From contig JAGNIJ010000002.1 of the NCBI GenBank assembly GCA_018001225.1, positions 1 through 64,000 of the forward strand: DNA of 64,000 nucleotides. Reading direction: 5' to 3'. Source of the DNA: Kiritimatiellia bacterium (GTDB lineage: Bacteria; Verrucomicrobiota; Kiritimatiellia; CAIQIC01; JAGNIJ01). Shown here piece by piece: positions 24,216 to 34,351 of this stretch; position 1 is the stretch's first letter, and every line of letters begins with the position of its first letter. The notes beneath the pieces are model-generated. The model saw only the letters and a list, made by a program, of their open reading frames with translations, had not been told where the DNA came from and did not search any database. A program made the translations under genes and the position numbers.

Positions 24216-25883
24216 ATGCGTGCATTCGTCAAAAGCGTTTGGTTTCCCGTGTGGCTCCTGGTTCTGGCGGCCGGGCTCCTGGCCGCCGGGTTTTTCAGCA
24301 TGACGTGGCGGACCGGCGACGACGCGCGCTATTTCGGCACGGCCAGGGCGCTGGTAGAGGGCCGGGGGTATACGCAGGCGTTTCTGCCCGATGCGCCCCC
24401 GGAAACCCTGACGCCGCCTGCACAGCCCTTGTGGCTGGCGCTGGTGATGCTCCTGTTCGGCGCGGGCGTCGGGCCCGCGAAGGTGTTCGGTTCGCTCATG
24501 TTCGTTGCCGGGTGCGTCGCGGTGTTTGCCTGGGCGTACCGGGCCGGCGGGCAACGCCGCCTGCTGGCGTGGCTCGTGACCGCCGCGTCCATGTTCACCT
24601 CGGGCATCCTGACGATGTCCTGCTGGTACATGGTGGAGATGACGTTCATCGCGTTCTCCTTTCTGACGCTGGCCGTCGCGGAACGGGAGGAGGCTACCTG
24701 GTCATGGAAACGGGCCCTGGCGATCGGGATGCTGGCCGGGTACGTCTACTTGGTTCGGGCAACAGGATTGGCCCTGTTGGCGGCGGGCGGCCTGGTCCTG
24801 CTGCCGCGGCGGCGATGGGCGCCGCTGCTGGTGTTTGGCCTTGGCTTTGTCCTGGTCGCGGCGCCGTGGACGGTTCGAAGCCTTGTCCTGACTGGGCACG
24901 CGGACGCGTACGTCGGGTTCGAGGCGAATCTCGTCGGGCACGACGGCGGAGGCTCCTACCCGTGGCTCCGGATCCCGGCGGATATCGCGAACGCTTTCCC
25001 CGTCTACTTTGTCCGGTTCGTCCCCGCCAACCTCTTGTACCGCTTCTGGGGAGAGGACGGGGTCCTGTCGTGGCTTCGACTCGGGTTCCTGGCCCTGCCG
25101 CTGCAATGGCTGCTGCTGGCGGCGTTGCTGACGGGCTTCGTCGCGGACCTGCTCCGGTGGCGATTCCGGGCCCTGTATTTCCTTTTCTACTGGCTGATCA
25201 TCTGCTCGCCGCCATTCCCGCCGCAAGGCCACTGGTACATCTATCCCGTCCTTCCGCTTGCGGCCTGGTATACGGCGACGGGGTTCGGCCTGTGGGTCGT
25301 TGTGATCCAGCGCGCGCGACGCGCGGCGGCCGCCCCCGACCGGTTGCGTTGGGCCCTGCTGCCGGCCGCGTGGCTGGCCGTATACACCCTCGCCACCGCG
25401 GGCTACGGGGCGGCCGTGCAGTTTTCCCGCGAGCGCGGGCGCGCGGGCATGGCCCCCTGGGCCCCGGAGCGCTACTTCACCTACAAGAACGAGTACTTCG
25501 ACGCCTGGGGCCGGATGGTGGAGGCCGCCTTCTGGGTGGCATCCAACATGCCGCCGGACACGCTCGTGGCCAGCCGGGCGCCGGCCCACGTGTACCTGAT
25601 TACCGGTCGACAAGGCTGGCGATATGATGCCGGGTTTCTTCCCGGCATGGATTTGTGGGGGCACCTGTCGGCCTTGAGCGAGGACCGACCGGTGGCCCTG
25701 GTGGAGGATGCCTTCAAGGTCTACGAGGGCACGTCGTTCTCCTACGGCGGAGGGCACTGGGCGTTCCGCGCGTTGTTTGACTCGCACCGCGATGACCTGG
25801 TCCTGGCCCATGAAACGGAGGCGCCCGTCACGCGGGTGTGGACGCTGCGCCGGGAGCCGGACGGGGTGGCCCCGGAGAAATGA
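24216..25883 (+). CDS. GT-C type membrane glycosyltransferase
   Basis: Polytopic inner-membrane protein of 555 residues with roughly ten hydrophobic segments, starting VWFPVWLLVLAAGLLAAGFF. The first outside loop has TWRTGDDARYFGTARALVEG, the acidic (DD) pair typical of PMT/ArnT-like transferases that use polyprenyl-phosphate sugars. A soluble C-terminal part follows residue 430. ATG 24216 is favoured; earlier in-frame codons lie in a REP. It overlaps the next gene by 4 nt. Confidence 0.75.
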   Translation: MRAFVKSVWFPVWLLVLAAGLLAAGFFSMTWRTGDDARYFGTARALVEGRGYTQAFLPDAPPETLTPPAQPLWLALVMLLFGAGVGPAKVFGSLMFVAGCVAVFAWAYRAGGQRRLLAWLVTAASMFTSGILTMSCWYMVEMTFIAFSFLTLAVAEREEATWSWKRALAIGMLAGYVYLVRATGLALLAAGGLVLLPRRRWAPLLVFGLGFVLVAAPWTVRSLVLTGHADAYVGFEANLVGHDGGGSYPWLRIPADIANAFPVYFVRFVPANLLYRFWGEDGVLSWLRLGFLALPLQWLLLAALLTGFVADLLRWRFRALYFLFYWLIICSPPFPPQGHWYIYPVLPLAAWYTATGFGLWVVVIQRARRAAAAPDRLRWALLPAAWLAVYTLATAGYGAAVQFSRERGRAGMAPWAPERYFTYKNEYFDAWGRMVEAAFWVASNMPPDTLVASRAPAHVYLITGRQGWRYDAGFLPGMDLWGHLSALSEDRPVALVEDAFKVYEGTSFSYGGGHWAFRALFDSHRDDLVLAHETEAPVTRVWTLRREPDGVAPEK

Positions 25884-26920
25884 GCGCCCTCCTTGAAAGA
25901 GCGAAAATCCGCCTGAACCGGGTCGTGCGCCGGGCGGTCTCCTCGCTGCGCCTTCGCTACCGGTCCGGCACGCCGATCCCGGCCTCGCGCAAGGACGAGG
26001 TGCTCCTGTTCATGGAGGTGCGCAACGAGAGCCTGCGGCTGCCCGCGGTCCTGGATGACCATTTCTCGAAGGGAGCGAGCCGGGCGTTCATCGTGGACAA
26101 CGGCTCGACCGACGGCACCGTGGAATTCCTGCTCAAGGACAAGCGGGTCCACCTGTTTTCCACGAACGAGCATTTTCACGGCGCCCTGGCGTGGCTGGAA
26201 GTCCTGCTGCGCCGCTTCGGGTGCGGGCAGTGGTGCCTGGTCCTGGACGCGGACGAGCTGTTGGCGTACCCGCACATGGACACCCTGGACCTGCCCGGCT
26301 TCGCCGCGTACCTGGATGCGCAAGGGTTCGAGGCCCTGCACTGCCTGTTCCTGGACATGTATCCCCCGGGCCCGCTCAACGAGCTTCGGTATCGGCCCGG
26401 CGACGACCTGCTGGCCCACGCCATGTGTTTCGACGCGGATAACTATTCCCGAATGCCCTTCCGGGGAATTTTCAGCGACCGGGCCCCTGCCCATGTCCTG
26501 TGCGGGGGTGTGCGGCAGCGGGTGTTCGGGGAGGAATTCGGGTGTTCGAAGTATCCCTTTTTCCGCTACCACAAGGGTGTTTTCCTGCGGCTCGGGCTGC
26601 ACACGGTGGAGGGCTTGCGGATCGCCCCCGAGCAGGGCGTGCTCATGCACTTCAAGTTTTTACAGGACTTCCATGCCAACGCCGTCCGCGAGGCGGCCCG
26701 CGGCGTGCACTGGAACGGCGCGGTGGAATACAAGGCCTATGCGCGGATGATCGAGCAGCATCCCTCCTTCGTGATGGCCAACGATCGCTCGCAGCGCTTT
26801 CGGGACTGGCGGCAGCTCGTGGAACTGGGGCTCATGGCGTCCAGTCCCGCGTTGGACGCCCATGCCGTTCAACCACGAAGGGACAAGAATGAACGCAAAA
26901 ATGAAAAGAATGCAGTGTAA
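25880..26920 (+). CDS. Glycosyltransferase family 2 (acidic-site, Glyco_tranf_2_4-like)
   Basis: GT-A protein of 346 residues: EVLLFMEVRNESLRLPAVL, FIVDNGSTDGTVEFLL, and WCLVLDADELLAYP with DADE as the metal site. ATGA overlap with the previous stop indicates coupling. The last 15 or so residues (QPRRDKNERKNEKNAV) come from an inserted AACCACGAA element, so the native C-terminus was earlier. Confidence 0.82.
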   Translation: MSALLERAKIRLNRVVRRAVSSLRLRYRSGTPIPASRKDEVLLFMEVRNESLRLPAVLDDHFSKGASRAFIVDNGSTDGTVEFLLKDKRVHLFSTNEHFHGALAWLEVLLRRFGCGQWCLVLDADELLAYPHMDTLDLPGFAAYLDAQGFEALHCLFLDMYPPGPLNELRYRPGDDLLAHAMCFDADNYSRMPFRGIFSDRAPAHVLCGGVRQRVFGEEFGCSKYPFFRYHKGVFLRLGLHTVEGLRIAPEQGVLMHFKFLQDFHANAVREAARGVHWNGAVEYKAYARMIEQHPSFVMANDRSQRFRDWRQLVELGLMASSPALDAHAVQPRRDKNERKNEKNAV

Positions 26921-26952
26921 ATATTCGTGTCCATTGGTGTCCATTCGTGGTT
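26871..26952. repeat. ORF-less element with inverted AACCACGAA ends
   Basis: AACCACGAAGGGACAAGAAT at the left, and TTCGTGTCCATTGG then GTGTCCATTCGTGGTT at the right, form terminal inverted repeats around about 30 nt. It overlaps the end of the GT2 gene. Relatives at 46011 and 49321. Confidence 0.7.
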
Positions 26953-27005
26953 AACTCCGGTGGTTTTTCCGGTCGGCGGCGGAACTTCAGGCATGGAGCG
27001 GCATC

Positions 27006-27956
27006 ATGATTAAAGGCAAAAAGATCTTCATCACGGGCGGGGCGGGCTTCATCGGCTCGACGCTGATCGGGCGCCTCGTGGAGCAGAACGAGATCGTCGC
27101 CTACGACAACCTGGCGCGCAACGCGCTGCAGACCCAGGCGTACAAGAACCATCCGAACCTCCAACTCATCGTCGGCGACGTGCTCGATTACGACAGCCTG
27201 GCGAAGGCCATGGCCGGCGCGGACCTTGTCGTCCACTGCGCGGCGATCGCCGGCATCGACACGGTGGTCAAGAACACGGTCAAGACGATGCGGGTCAACA
27301 TGGTCGGCTCCGCCAACGTGCTGGAGGCGGCCTCGAAGCTCGAGCATTGCGACCGCGTGGTCTGTTTCTCCACGAGCGAGGTGTTCGGGACCAACGCCTT
27401 CCGGTCGTCGGAGCTGGACAAGACCTCCATCGGCAAGGTCGGCGAAGCGCGGTGGACGTACGCCGTGAGCAAGCTGGCCGAGGAGCACCTGGCCATCGCC
27501 TACTACCAGGACCAGTGGCTGCCCGTCACCGTCGTGCGGCCGTTCAACGTGTACGGGCCGGGCCAGGTGGGCGAGGGAGCCCTGCGCACGTTCGTGATCC
27601 GCGCGCTGAAAAACGAGACGATCCAGATCAACGGCGACGGCACCCAGATCCGCGCCTGGTGCTACGTGGACGACATGGTCCGGGGCACGCTGCTTTGCCT
27701 GGAGCATCCCAAGGCCATCGGCGAGTCGTTCAACATCGGCAACCAGCGCGCGGTGACGACAATCTACGGCCTGGCCAACACCGTGATCCGCGTGCTCGGC
27801 TCGAAGTCGAAGATCGAGTTTGTCTACAAGGACTACGCCGATGTCGAACTGCGCATCCCCAACGTGAGCAAGGCCCGCGACCTGGTCGGCTTCGAGGCGG
27901 AAGTGGACCTCGACGAGGGCATCGCGCGCACGGCGGAGTACTACCGGAATGCCTGA
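27006..27956 (+). CDS. NAD-dependent sugar epimerase/dehydratase (SDR)
   Basis: Extended short-chain dehydrogenase of 316 residues acting on a nucleotide sugar. Seen: [18 protein letters not shown] (NAD-binding), STSEVFGTN, catalytic YAVSK, and [13 protein letters not shown]. Length and motifs fit UDP-glucose/GlcNAc 4-epimerases or 4,6-dehydratases, without a clear choice. It overlaps the next GT2 gene by 8 nt. Confidence 0.83.
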   Translation: MIKGKKIFITGGAGFIGSTLIGRLVEQNEIVAYDNLARNALQTQAYKNHPNLQLIVGDVLDYDSLAKAMAGADLVVHCAAIAGIDTVVKNTVKTMRVNMVGSANVLEAASKLEHCDRVVCFSTSEVFGTNAFRSSELDKTSIGKVGEARWTYAVSKLAEEHLAIAYYQDQWLPVTVVRPFNVYGPGQVGEGALRTFVIRALKNETIQINGDGTQIRAWCYVDDMVRGTLLCLEHPKAIGESFNIGNQRAVTTIYGLANTVIRVLGSKSKIEFVYKDYADVELRIPNVSKARDLVGFEAEVDLDEGIARTAEYYRNA

Positions 27957-28677
27957 TGCCGCCGAGAGCGCGGCCCGGCCCCCGGGCGTCACGGTCGCGA
28001 TCATGACCTACAACGAGGCGGCGAGCCTCGAGTCGGTCGTGCGGGAGATCCACGGCGTGCTGCGGGGGATGGGGAACCCGTTTGAAATCGTCATCATTGA
28101 CGACGGCAGCACGGACGGCAGCGGGCCGATCGCCGACCGGCTGGCCGTGGAAATCGCCGGGGTTCGCGTGCTGCGGCATCCGACCAATCTGGGCCTGGGC
28201 GCGGTATACCGGCATGGCTACACGTGCGGGACGCTGGATCTGGTCACCCTGTTCCCCGCCGACGGGCAGTTCGACGCGCGGATCATCCCGCAGTTCGTCC
28301 GCCTCTTCGACCGCGCGGACATGGTCCTGGGCTGCATCCCCGAGTACAAGAAGAGCCGCTCTTTCGCGGCGCGTTTCTTTTCCTGGGGGGAGCGAATGCT
28401 GTACAAGGTGCTGTTCGGCCGGTTCCCGGAATTCCAGGGCATCATGATGTTCCGGCGGGCGCTGCTGGAAGGCCTTCCGCTGACGTCCGCGGGCCGGGGC
28501 TGGATGGTCCAGATGGAGTTGATCCTGCGCTTCCTGCGCAAGGGATACCGGATTGTCAACGAGCCAACCGGCATTCGGCCGCGGGCGAGCGGGCATTCCA
28601 AGGTCAACAACCTTCGGGCCATCCTGTCCAACCTGGGGCAGGTCTTCGCCCTGCGCTGGCGCTTGTGGTTCGGTTGA
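27949..28677 (+). CDS. Dolichyl-phosphate-mannose-type GT2
   Basis: GT-A transferase of 242 residues of the DPM1-like group, making a polyprenyl-phosphate sugar at the membrane. Seen: [32 protein letters not shown], and [10 protein letters not shown] in place of the usual D-x-D. It could feed the GT-C transferases in the window. The start ATG overlaps the previous gene, showing coupling. Confidence 0.8.
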   Translation: MPDAAESAARPPGVTVAIMTYNEAASLESVVREIHGVLRGMGNPFEIVIIDDGSTDGSGPIADRLAVEIAGVRVLRHPTNLGLGAVYRHGYTCGTLDLVTLFPADGQFDARIIPQFVRLFDRADMVLGCIPEYKKSRSFAARFFSWGERMLYKVLFGRFPEFQGIMMFRRALLEGLPLTSAGRGWMVQMELILRFLRKGYRIVNEPTGIRPRASGHSKVNNLRAILSNLGQVFALRWRLWFG

Positions 28678-28817
28678 ACGTCGTCCTTGATCCGCCGCCG
28701 CCCGCGCCGGCCCCGGCGTAGACTCGGGCGAAGCCGGGTTCGCTTGGCCCCCGGCGGCCTGCCGGCCGCGCCACGAACAGGAAGTGCGTTTCGTCACGCC
28801 GGCATGGAAGTGTACGA

Positions 28818-29828
28818 TCAGCGCGCGGCTTCTCCCGGCGGCGGCGCGGAGGGTTCGCGGGCATAGCCCGGCACGCGCGAAGACAGCTCCTCGTCCAGCC
28901 GCCGCGTGAAAATCTCGGCGCCGACGTAGTTCAGGTGCCGGGTATCGCTGAAGTGCGTGGTGTCCAGGCCGGGCCGGTCCCGGAAGTCGAGCAGGATCAT
29001 CCCGTCGCCCTCGTGCTCGCGCACGGACTGGATCATCGCTTCCTCGCGGGCCAGCCATTCGGCCGAACGCGCCCGGGTGTACGCCGGCATGCGCGGCATC
29101 CGGAAGAAGACGGGCTGCATCCCGCGGGCCTTGACCCGCTCGATGAGGCGGAACAGGGCCGCCCGGTTCTGCGGCTTGCGTTTCGACTCGAGCAGGAACT
29201 CGTCCTCCAGCAGGTTGCGCTCGGCCAGGATGGCGTCGGTCAGCCGGAAGGTCCGACTCTGGAACCCGGGCTCGCGGCGAAGGCCCGGCCGCTCCGGCGG
29301 GTTCGCGGGTGTGAGCCGGTCCAGGAAGAAGATGGGGTAGAGCAGCCAGTTGTCCGTCAGGAATTGCCGGACGTACGCCGCGGGGCCTTTCACCAGGTCC
29401 TGGCGCCGCACGCCCATCTCGTAGAGTTGCCGGAAATCGCGCTCCTCGGTCATCCGGTCGTACAGGTAGCAGAGGTTATCGAGCTGGATCAGCGCCCAGC
29501 GGGCGTTCGGGGCGCGGTCGATGTTGCGGCGGAGGATCAGCTCGATGATCTCGTAGTGCCCGCCGTCCACGGCGAGGTTGACGGCGCGCCGGCTCAACCG
29601 CGAGGGCTGGACCCCCATGGTAGTCAGCGAATTGCCGATCACGAGCAACTCGGTATTCGTCCCGATCGCGCGCCGGGCCTCGGCATACACGGACGGCGCC
29701 GGGAAGTCGGTGTAGACTGCGCGCAGCAGAAGCGAGCCCGCCGCCAGCACGGCAAGGAACACCGCGGCGGGGAGGGCCAGCCCGCGAAGGCCGCCGCGCG
29801 CGTCAGAACTGGAAGTAGATGAATTCAT
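28818..29828 (-). CDS. SGNH-like partner of MBOAT acyltransferase
   Basis: Membrane-anchored periplasmic protein of 336 residues with one N-terminal hydrophobic segment (LPAAVFLAVLAAGSLLL). Seen: LLVIGNSLTTMGV (block I serine, GNS variant of GDS) and DTTHFSDTRHLNYVGA near the C-terminus, the Asp/His block of SGNH esterases. Such proteins work with AlgI-like MBOATs to O-acylate glycans. The start (ATG 29828) overlaps the MBOAT end by 26 nt. A longer reading to 29897 lies inside the MBOAT gene and is unlikely. Confidence 0.75.
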   Translation of the reverse strand: MNSSTSSSDARGGLRGLALPAAVFLAVLAAGSLLLRAVYTDFPAPSVYAEARRAIGTNTELLVIGNSLTTMGVQPSRLSRRAVNLAVDGGHYEIIELILRRNIDRAPNARWALIQLDNLCYLYDRMTEERDFRQLYEMGVRRQDLVKGPAAYVRQFLTDNWLLYPIFFLDRLTPANPPERPGLRREPGFQSRTFRLTDAILAERNLLEDEFLLESKRKPQNRAALFRLIERVKARGMQPVFFRMPRMPAYTRARSAEWLAREEAMIQSVREHEGDGMILLDFRDRPGLDTTHFSDTRHLNYVGAEIFTRRLDEELSSRVPGYAREPSAPPPGEAAR

Positions 29829-31197
29829 AGGTTTCCATGGCGCCGGAGACAACCAGGGCCAGCAGCAACCCGGCAAACACCAGCCACCGGACCGCAACCG
29901 GCCACCGCAGGACGGCCAGCATGTCCCGGCTCCGCTCCTGGAAGTACTCCAGGACCAGCAGCGGCCCGGCGAACAACAGGATCGAGAACAGGATCAGCTT
30001 GCCGTTCCAGGCCCAGGGCTGAACCATCCGGTGCAGCAGCAGCGGAACATCCGCCAGCCGGTTCGCCCGGAAGAGCAGCCAGCCGATCAGGGTCAGCACG
30101 AAGAAGCCCGCCATGGAGAAAAGCTGCGCGGGACGGCTGCGCGGGGTTTCGCGGACCCCGGCGACGCGGAAGGCGATCAGGAGCAGGCCGTGGTACGCGC
30201 CCCACGCGACAAAATGCCAGGCCGCGCCGTGCCATAATCCGCCGAGCAGCATGGTCAGGGCCAGGTTGCGGTACATCCGCACCTCCCCGCCGCGGTTGCC
30301 GCCGAGCGGGATATAGAGGTAGTCCCGCAGCCAGGTGGAGAGGCTGATGTGCCAGCGCCGCCAGAAGTCGCTCGGGTTGACGGCGAAGTACGGCATGCGG
30401 AAATTCAGCATCAGGTCGAAGCCCATGAGCCGGGCCACGCCGCGCGCGATGTCGGAATAGCCGGAAAAATCGCCGTAGATCTGGAAGGCGAACGCGAGCA
30501 GGCCGGCGAGCACCTGCAGGCCGCACGCCTCGCCGGGGGCGTTGAAGACCTCGTTGGCAAACGGGGCGAGGTTGTCCGCCAGGACCACTTTCTTGTAGTA
30601 GCCGAGAAGGATCAGCCACGCGCCCTCGCGCCAGTGGTCCCGGGAAATCGTGCGCGGCCGCTCGACCTGGCCGAGCAGGTTGCCGGCCCGTTCGATGGGG
30701 CCGGCCACCAGTTGCGGGAAGAAAGAGACGAACAGGAGGTAGTTCAGGTAGTGGCGGGTGGGCGCCAGCTGGCCGCGATACACGTCGAGCGTGTAGCTCA
30801 TGGTCTGGAACGTGTAGAAGGAGATGCCCACCGGGAGCACGATGTGCAGCGTGCTCCAGGACACGTGCAGCCCGAAGGCGGAGAGCAGGGCCTGCAAGCT
30901 CTCCGAAAAGAATCCGTAGTACTTGAAGACGAACAGGATGCCCAGGTTGACGCAGACGCTCACCATCAACAGGCGCCGCCGGCGGCGCGGGTCCGGCGTG
31001 TCGTGGACGGCCTGCGCGACCAGGAAGTCCATCGAGGAGGACAGCCAGATCAGGATCAGGAAGCGCCAGTCCCAGTAGCCGTAGAAAAAGTAGCTGGCGG
31101 CCAGCAGCAGGAGGTTCTGGGCCCGGAAAGGCAGCAGGCGGTACAGGGTGTACACGCCCAGGAAAAAGAACACGAAGATGAACGAATTGAAAAGCAT
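29803..31197 (-). CDS. MBOAT-family O-acyltransferase (AlgI-like), copy 1
   Basis: Polytopic membrane enzyme of 464 residues that moves acyl groups to the periplasmic side for polysaccharide O-acylation. Seen: MLFNSFIFVFFFLGVY, LPVGISFYTFQTMSYTLD, IYGDFSGYSDIARG, DFWRRWHISLSTWLRDYLYIPLGG, and LLGGLWHGAAW with the catalytic-type His. A second copy sits at 44608. The adjacent SGNH gene is its likely partner. Confidence 0.9.
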   Translation of the reverse strand: MLFNSFIFVFFFLGVYTLYRLLPFRAQNLLLLAASYFFYGYWDWRFLILIWLSSSMDFLVAQAVHDTPDPRRRRRLLMVSVCVNLGILFVFKYYGFFSESLQALLSAFGLHVSWSTLHIVLPVGISFYTFQTMSYTLDVYRGQLAPTRHYLNYLLFVSFFPQLVAGPIERAGNLLGQVERPRTISRDHWREGAWLILLGYYKKVVLADNLAPFANEVFNAPGEACGLQVLAGLLAFAFQIYGDFSGYSDIARGVARLMGFDLMLNFRMPYFAVNPSDFWRRWHISLSTWLRDYLYIPLGGNRGGEVRMYRNLALTMLLGGLWHGAAWHFVAWGAYHGLLLIAFRVAGVRETPRSRPAQLFSMAGFFVLTLIGWLLFRANRLADVPLLLHRMVQPWAWNGKLILFSILLFAGPLLVLEYFQERSRDMLAVLRWPVAVRWLVFAGLLLALVVSGAMETYEFIYFQF

Positions 31198-31347
31198 GGG
31201 CCTTTGCGTGTACTCTAACTGGTATGCTTGAATCCTGTCACGGGAGCGATCCCGACCCGGCTTTTACAAAGAGGGACAAACCTATTCGGACCCCCGGGCC
31301 AAGTCAATGATGGACCTCGGGTTCCCCCGGCCGCCTTGTTTTTCGCC

Positions 31348-32361
31348 ATGAGCAGACTTCGCTTCCAGATTCGCCTCGGCCTCGGTTTGCTGATCAGCGC
31401 CGTCTTTCTCTGGCTGGCCCTTCGCAACGTGGAATGGGCCGAAGTGCTTCAGGCCTTGCGCCTGGCCAGCCCGCTCGGCTTGCTGGCCGGCCTGCCGGTC
31501 CTGGTGGGCGCCTGGGTGGCCGCCGCGGTGAGGTGGCGCGTGCTCCTGGACCCGGCGCCGGGATTGCGCGTGCGGGATACCTTCGCCTACATCTGCATCG
31601 GCTTCCTGGCCAACACGGTGCTGCCCTTCCGGCTTGGGGAGCTGGCGCGTGCCACGTTTATTGGACGGCAGAAGGGCCTCGGCGTCGGCCGCGCGATGGG
31701 CAGCATTGCCGTGGAGCGGGTGTTCGACCTGCTGGCCGCCATTGTCCTGGCCCTGACGCTGACGCGGCTGGTCGAGATCCCGGAGACCACGAAGACGGCC
31801 TTGACCGTCATGATCGGCCTGGCCTTCGTCGCTTTCGGAGGCCTGTTGATCCTGTCGTTCAACCAGGACCGGCTCCATCGCCTCACCGATTTCTTCGCGC
31901 GCTGGCTGCCGCGCCCGCTGGTCGAGCGGGTCGTCGGCCTGGCCCTGGGCTTCGCCAGCGGGGCCGGGGTGGTCCGGCGGCCCGCCGGATTGGCCGCCGT
32001 GGCCGGCCTCTCGGCGGCTCTCTGGACTTGCGGCGGGTTGGCGACGTTGATCTGGATCAGGGCCTTCCATCTTGATGCGCCCTGGGTGGCGGGCCTCCTC
32101 GTGCTCGTGTCCGTCAACCTGGGATCGGCCATCCCGTCCTCGCCGGGCTATGTCGGCGTGTACCACGGGGCGGCGGTCTGGGCGCTGACGCACTGGGTGG
32201 CGAAGGAACCGGCCCTGGCCTATGCCCTCGTGACTCATGCGCTGAACATGCTGGCCAACGTGGTGGCGGGCTCCTTTTTCCTCGCTCAAAAAGGCCTTAG
32301 TCTGAAGGGATTGCAGGACGGAGGGCTGAATGAGGGCGGAGGGATGAAACCTGAAACCTGA
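31348..32361 (+). CDS. YbhN/UPF0104-type membrane protein (flippase-like domain)
   Basis: Polytopic membrane protein of 337 residues of the lysylphosphatidylglycerol synthase TM-region / AglD-like family. Seen: LGLGLLISAVFLWLALRNV, NTVLPFRLGELARA, and SSPGYVGVYHGAAVWAL, conserved family pieces. In surface-glycan loci these proteins are thought to move or handle lipid-linked sugars. ATG 31348 (MSRLRFQIRLG) is the natural start. The last 20 or so residues (LQDGGLNEGGGMKPET) come from a word repeat. Confidence 0.78.
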   Translation: MSRLRFQIRLGLGLLISAVFLWLALRNVEWAEVLQALRLASPLGLLAGLPVLVGAWVAAAVRWRVLLDPAPGLRVRDTFAYICIGFLANTVLPFRLGELARATFIGRQKGLGVGRAMGSIAVERVFDLLAAIVLALTLTRLVEIPETTKTALTVMIGLAFVAFGGLLILSFNQDRLHRLTDFFARWLPRPLVERVVGLALGFASGAGVVRRPAGLAAVAGLSAALWTCGGLATLIWIRAFHLDAPWVAGLLVLVSVNLGSAIPSSPGYVGVYHGAAVWALTHWVAKEPALAYALVTHALNMLANVVAGSFFLAQKGLSLKGLQDGGLNEGGGMKPET

Positions 32362-32455
32362 AGGGGCGGGATACAAGATATGGGATGCGAGATGCGGGAT
32401 TCGGAGTTCGCTGCCAGTCTCTGGTTTGTAGTCTACGGTCTGTGGTCTGCGGCCT
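32316..32455. repeat. Mosaic of word repeats between two genes
   Basis: In order: GGCGGAGGGATGAAACCTGA words, a GGGATACAAGATATGGGATG / GAGATGCGGGAT array (32363-32405), and TAGTCTACGGTCTGTGGTCTG (32430-32455). The first overlaps the end of the preceding gene. The last has an inverted partner at 34261-34293, on the other side of the following gene. Confidence 0.75.
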
Positions 32456-32477
32456 TCAGCAATAAACCAATCCTCCA

Positions 32478-34055
32478 ATGAACCAATCAACAACTCATCC
32501 CCAATACCGCCGGGGCGCGTCCGTGGTCCTGGCCGTCCTGGCGCTCATGTTCGTATCCCGCTACCTGCCGTCGCCCCGAGCGGTGTTCGTGGCGGACGAT
32601 TGGTTCAATTACGCCCGCAGTTCCTTTTACGCGACGCACGGGGATGCCGTGCGGACCGCGTTGACGGATCCCAACCGGCCGTTGAGCATGGCCGCCGTGG
32701 AAATCGTGTACCGCGTCTTCGGTGACCGCTCCGGCCTCTGGACGGCGCTCTCGCTGGTCTCGCATTCCCTGATGATCCTGTGCGTCATGCTCATGGGGTG
32801 GGAGCTGACCCGGAGCTGGCGGACGGCGGCGATCCAGGGCGTCCTGTTGGTCCTGTTGCCCAACCTGACGGAGACCTGGCACTGGTCCACGCAGATCCTC
32901 AACCAGGTGACGTGCGCGATGCTGCCTTATGCCTTGAGCGGCTGGATGGGGGTGGCCTACGTCCGGCGTGGCGGCGCGTGGCGGGCCGCCCTGTCCGCGG
33001 TAGCCTATGCCGTCGGCCTGTTCTCCTACGAGCAGGGCATTCTGCTGCCCGCGGCCGGCCTGACCCTCCTGTCCGATCGCCGGGAGCTTCGCCGCGTCCT
33101 GACCGGCTTGGCGCCGATGGGCGTCATCGCCGTGCTCTATGCGGCCTGGCGCGTAACCAACTCCTTCGGCCTGAACACGTTCTGGGGCTACCCGCCGCAG
33201 ATGACGGCCTCCGCCTCCTGGACGTTGCCCCTGTGGAACCTTCGCCAGATCATGCACTGGTGGATGGGCGACAACCTGTTCGGGGCCTGGCTGGACGGGC
33301 TGCGCGGATTCGCGATGCTGGCGCCCTGGACGCGGCGGCTGCTGGTCATGCTGGGCGTGGCGATGCTGGCGGCGGCGGGGGCGTTGCTCAAGCGGCGGGC
33401 GGGGGAGGAGGAAGCGACGGATCGTGCCGGCGTGCCGCCGGTTCGGGCCGCGGCGTTTGGTCTGCTCTGGGCGGCCGCTGCGTACACCGTCTGCCTGATC
33501 GCCTACGTGGATTCGCGGCTGAACATCCTGCCGGCCTTCGGCCTGACCCTGGCGCTGGCGGTGGGCCTGAATCGCTGGCCGATCCGCCAGTGGGGGCCGG
33601 TATTGTTCCTTCCCGCGCTGCTCGCCATGGCGGCGAACCAGGGAACCACGGAGAGCTTCCGCCAGGTCGGCGTCTTTGACCGACGGATTTACCAGCATCT
33701 CCAACAAACCCAGCCCGAGTGGAAAGACCAGGCCGCCGTGCTGGTGGACACGCGGGCGCTTCGCCAGCGCCTGACCCGTGGCTTGCTGGCTCCGATCGGC
33801 GCCGAAGTGCATACGTGGGCCCTTTATCAGAACGCCCTGCTGCTGCGCAGCATGGTGCCGCGCGGCATGGTCTGGAGGCTCGTGGGCGAGTGGAACCCGC
33901 CGCTCCTGGTGGTTCACGATGTCGAAAACGGCGCCCGGATCGAGGGAGACCGCCTGGTCTGGCACGACCGCGGCGCGCCCGATGTCGTCCACGACGCGCC
34001 CCTGGACCGGGTCTACGTGCTGGACGTGTGGGCGGCGGCCGTCGGGTCCAAGTGA
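32478..34055 (+). CDS. GT-C-like polytopic membrane protein
   Basis: 525 residues, about ten hydrophobic segments, with an early outside loop VFVADDWFNYARSSF carrying an acidic pair as in GT-C transferases. Near the middle LLPNLTETWHWSTQILNQVTC and LIAYVDSRLNILPAFGL are typical of oligosaccharide-repeat or O-antigen handling proteins, and a soluble C-terminal domain begins near residue 400. Not recognised as a named family. Inverted copies of one word repeat lie on both sides. Confidence 0.65.
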   Translation: MNQSTTHPQYRRGASVVLAVLALMFVSRYLPSPRAVFVADDWFNYARSSFYATHGDAVRTALTDPNRPLSMAAVEIVYRVFGDRSGLWTALSLVSHSLMILCVMLMGWELTRSWRTAAIQGVLLVLLPNLTETWHWSTQILNQVTCAMLPYALSGWMGVAYVRRGGAWRAALSAVAYAVGLFSYEQGILLPAAGLTLLSDRRELRRVLTGLAPMGVIAVLYAAWRVTNSFGLNTFWGYPPQMTASASWTLPLWNLRQIMHWWMGDNLFGAWLDGLRGFAMLAPWTRRLLVMLGVAMLAAAGALLKRRAGEEEATDRAGVPPVRAAAFGLLWAAAAYTVCLIAYVDSRLNILPAFGLTLALAVGLNRWPIRQWGPVLFLPALLAMAANQGTTESFRQVGVFDRRIYQHLQQTQPEWKDQAAVLVDTRALRQRLTRGLLAPIGAEVHTWALYQNALLLRSMVPRGMVWRLVGEWNPPLLVVHDVENGARIEGDRLVWHDRGAPDVVHDAPLDRVYVLDVWAAAVGSK

Positions 34056-34351
34056 GAGCGCGGACCCGGCGCGTGTCCCGTCGGCTTTGGTGTTGTCCCC
34101 TGGCCCCGCCTGCGGCCGGAGGTGCCATGAAGCCATGGAAGACAGCGCGTACAGGAAATAAGATGGCCTTGGGGATTGAACACGCGGTGGTGTTTCGACC
34201 GCCCCATGCCCGGGGCTGGATTCCCTTCCCTCTAAAACAACTCTCCGCATCCCGAGACTAAAGACCACAGACCGTAGACCACAGACCATGGACCGGCAGT
34301 GAACGCGTTCGGGATCGATCCCGCATCCTGAACCCCGAACCCTCTTCCCCG
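34056..34351. other. 296-nt gap with mosaic repeats, no gene seen
   Basis: Contains GACCACAGACCGTAGACCAC (34261-34293, reverse complement of the words near 32440), a short GGGATCGATCCC palindrome near 34313 and a GAACCCCGAACCC word near 34330. No credible ORF is left after removing shadow frames. Confidence 0.7.
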
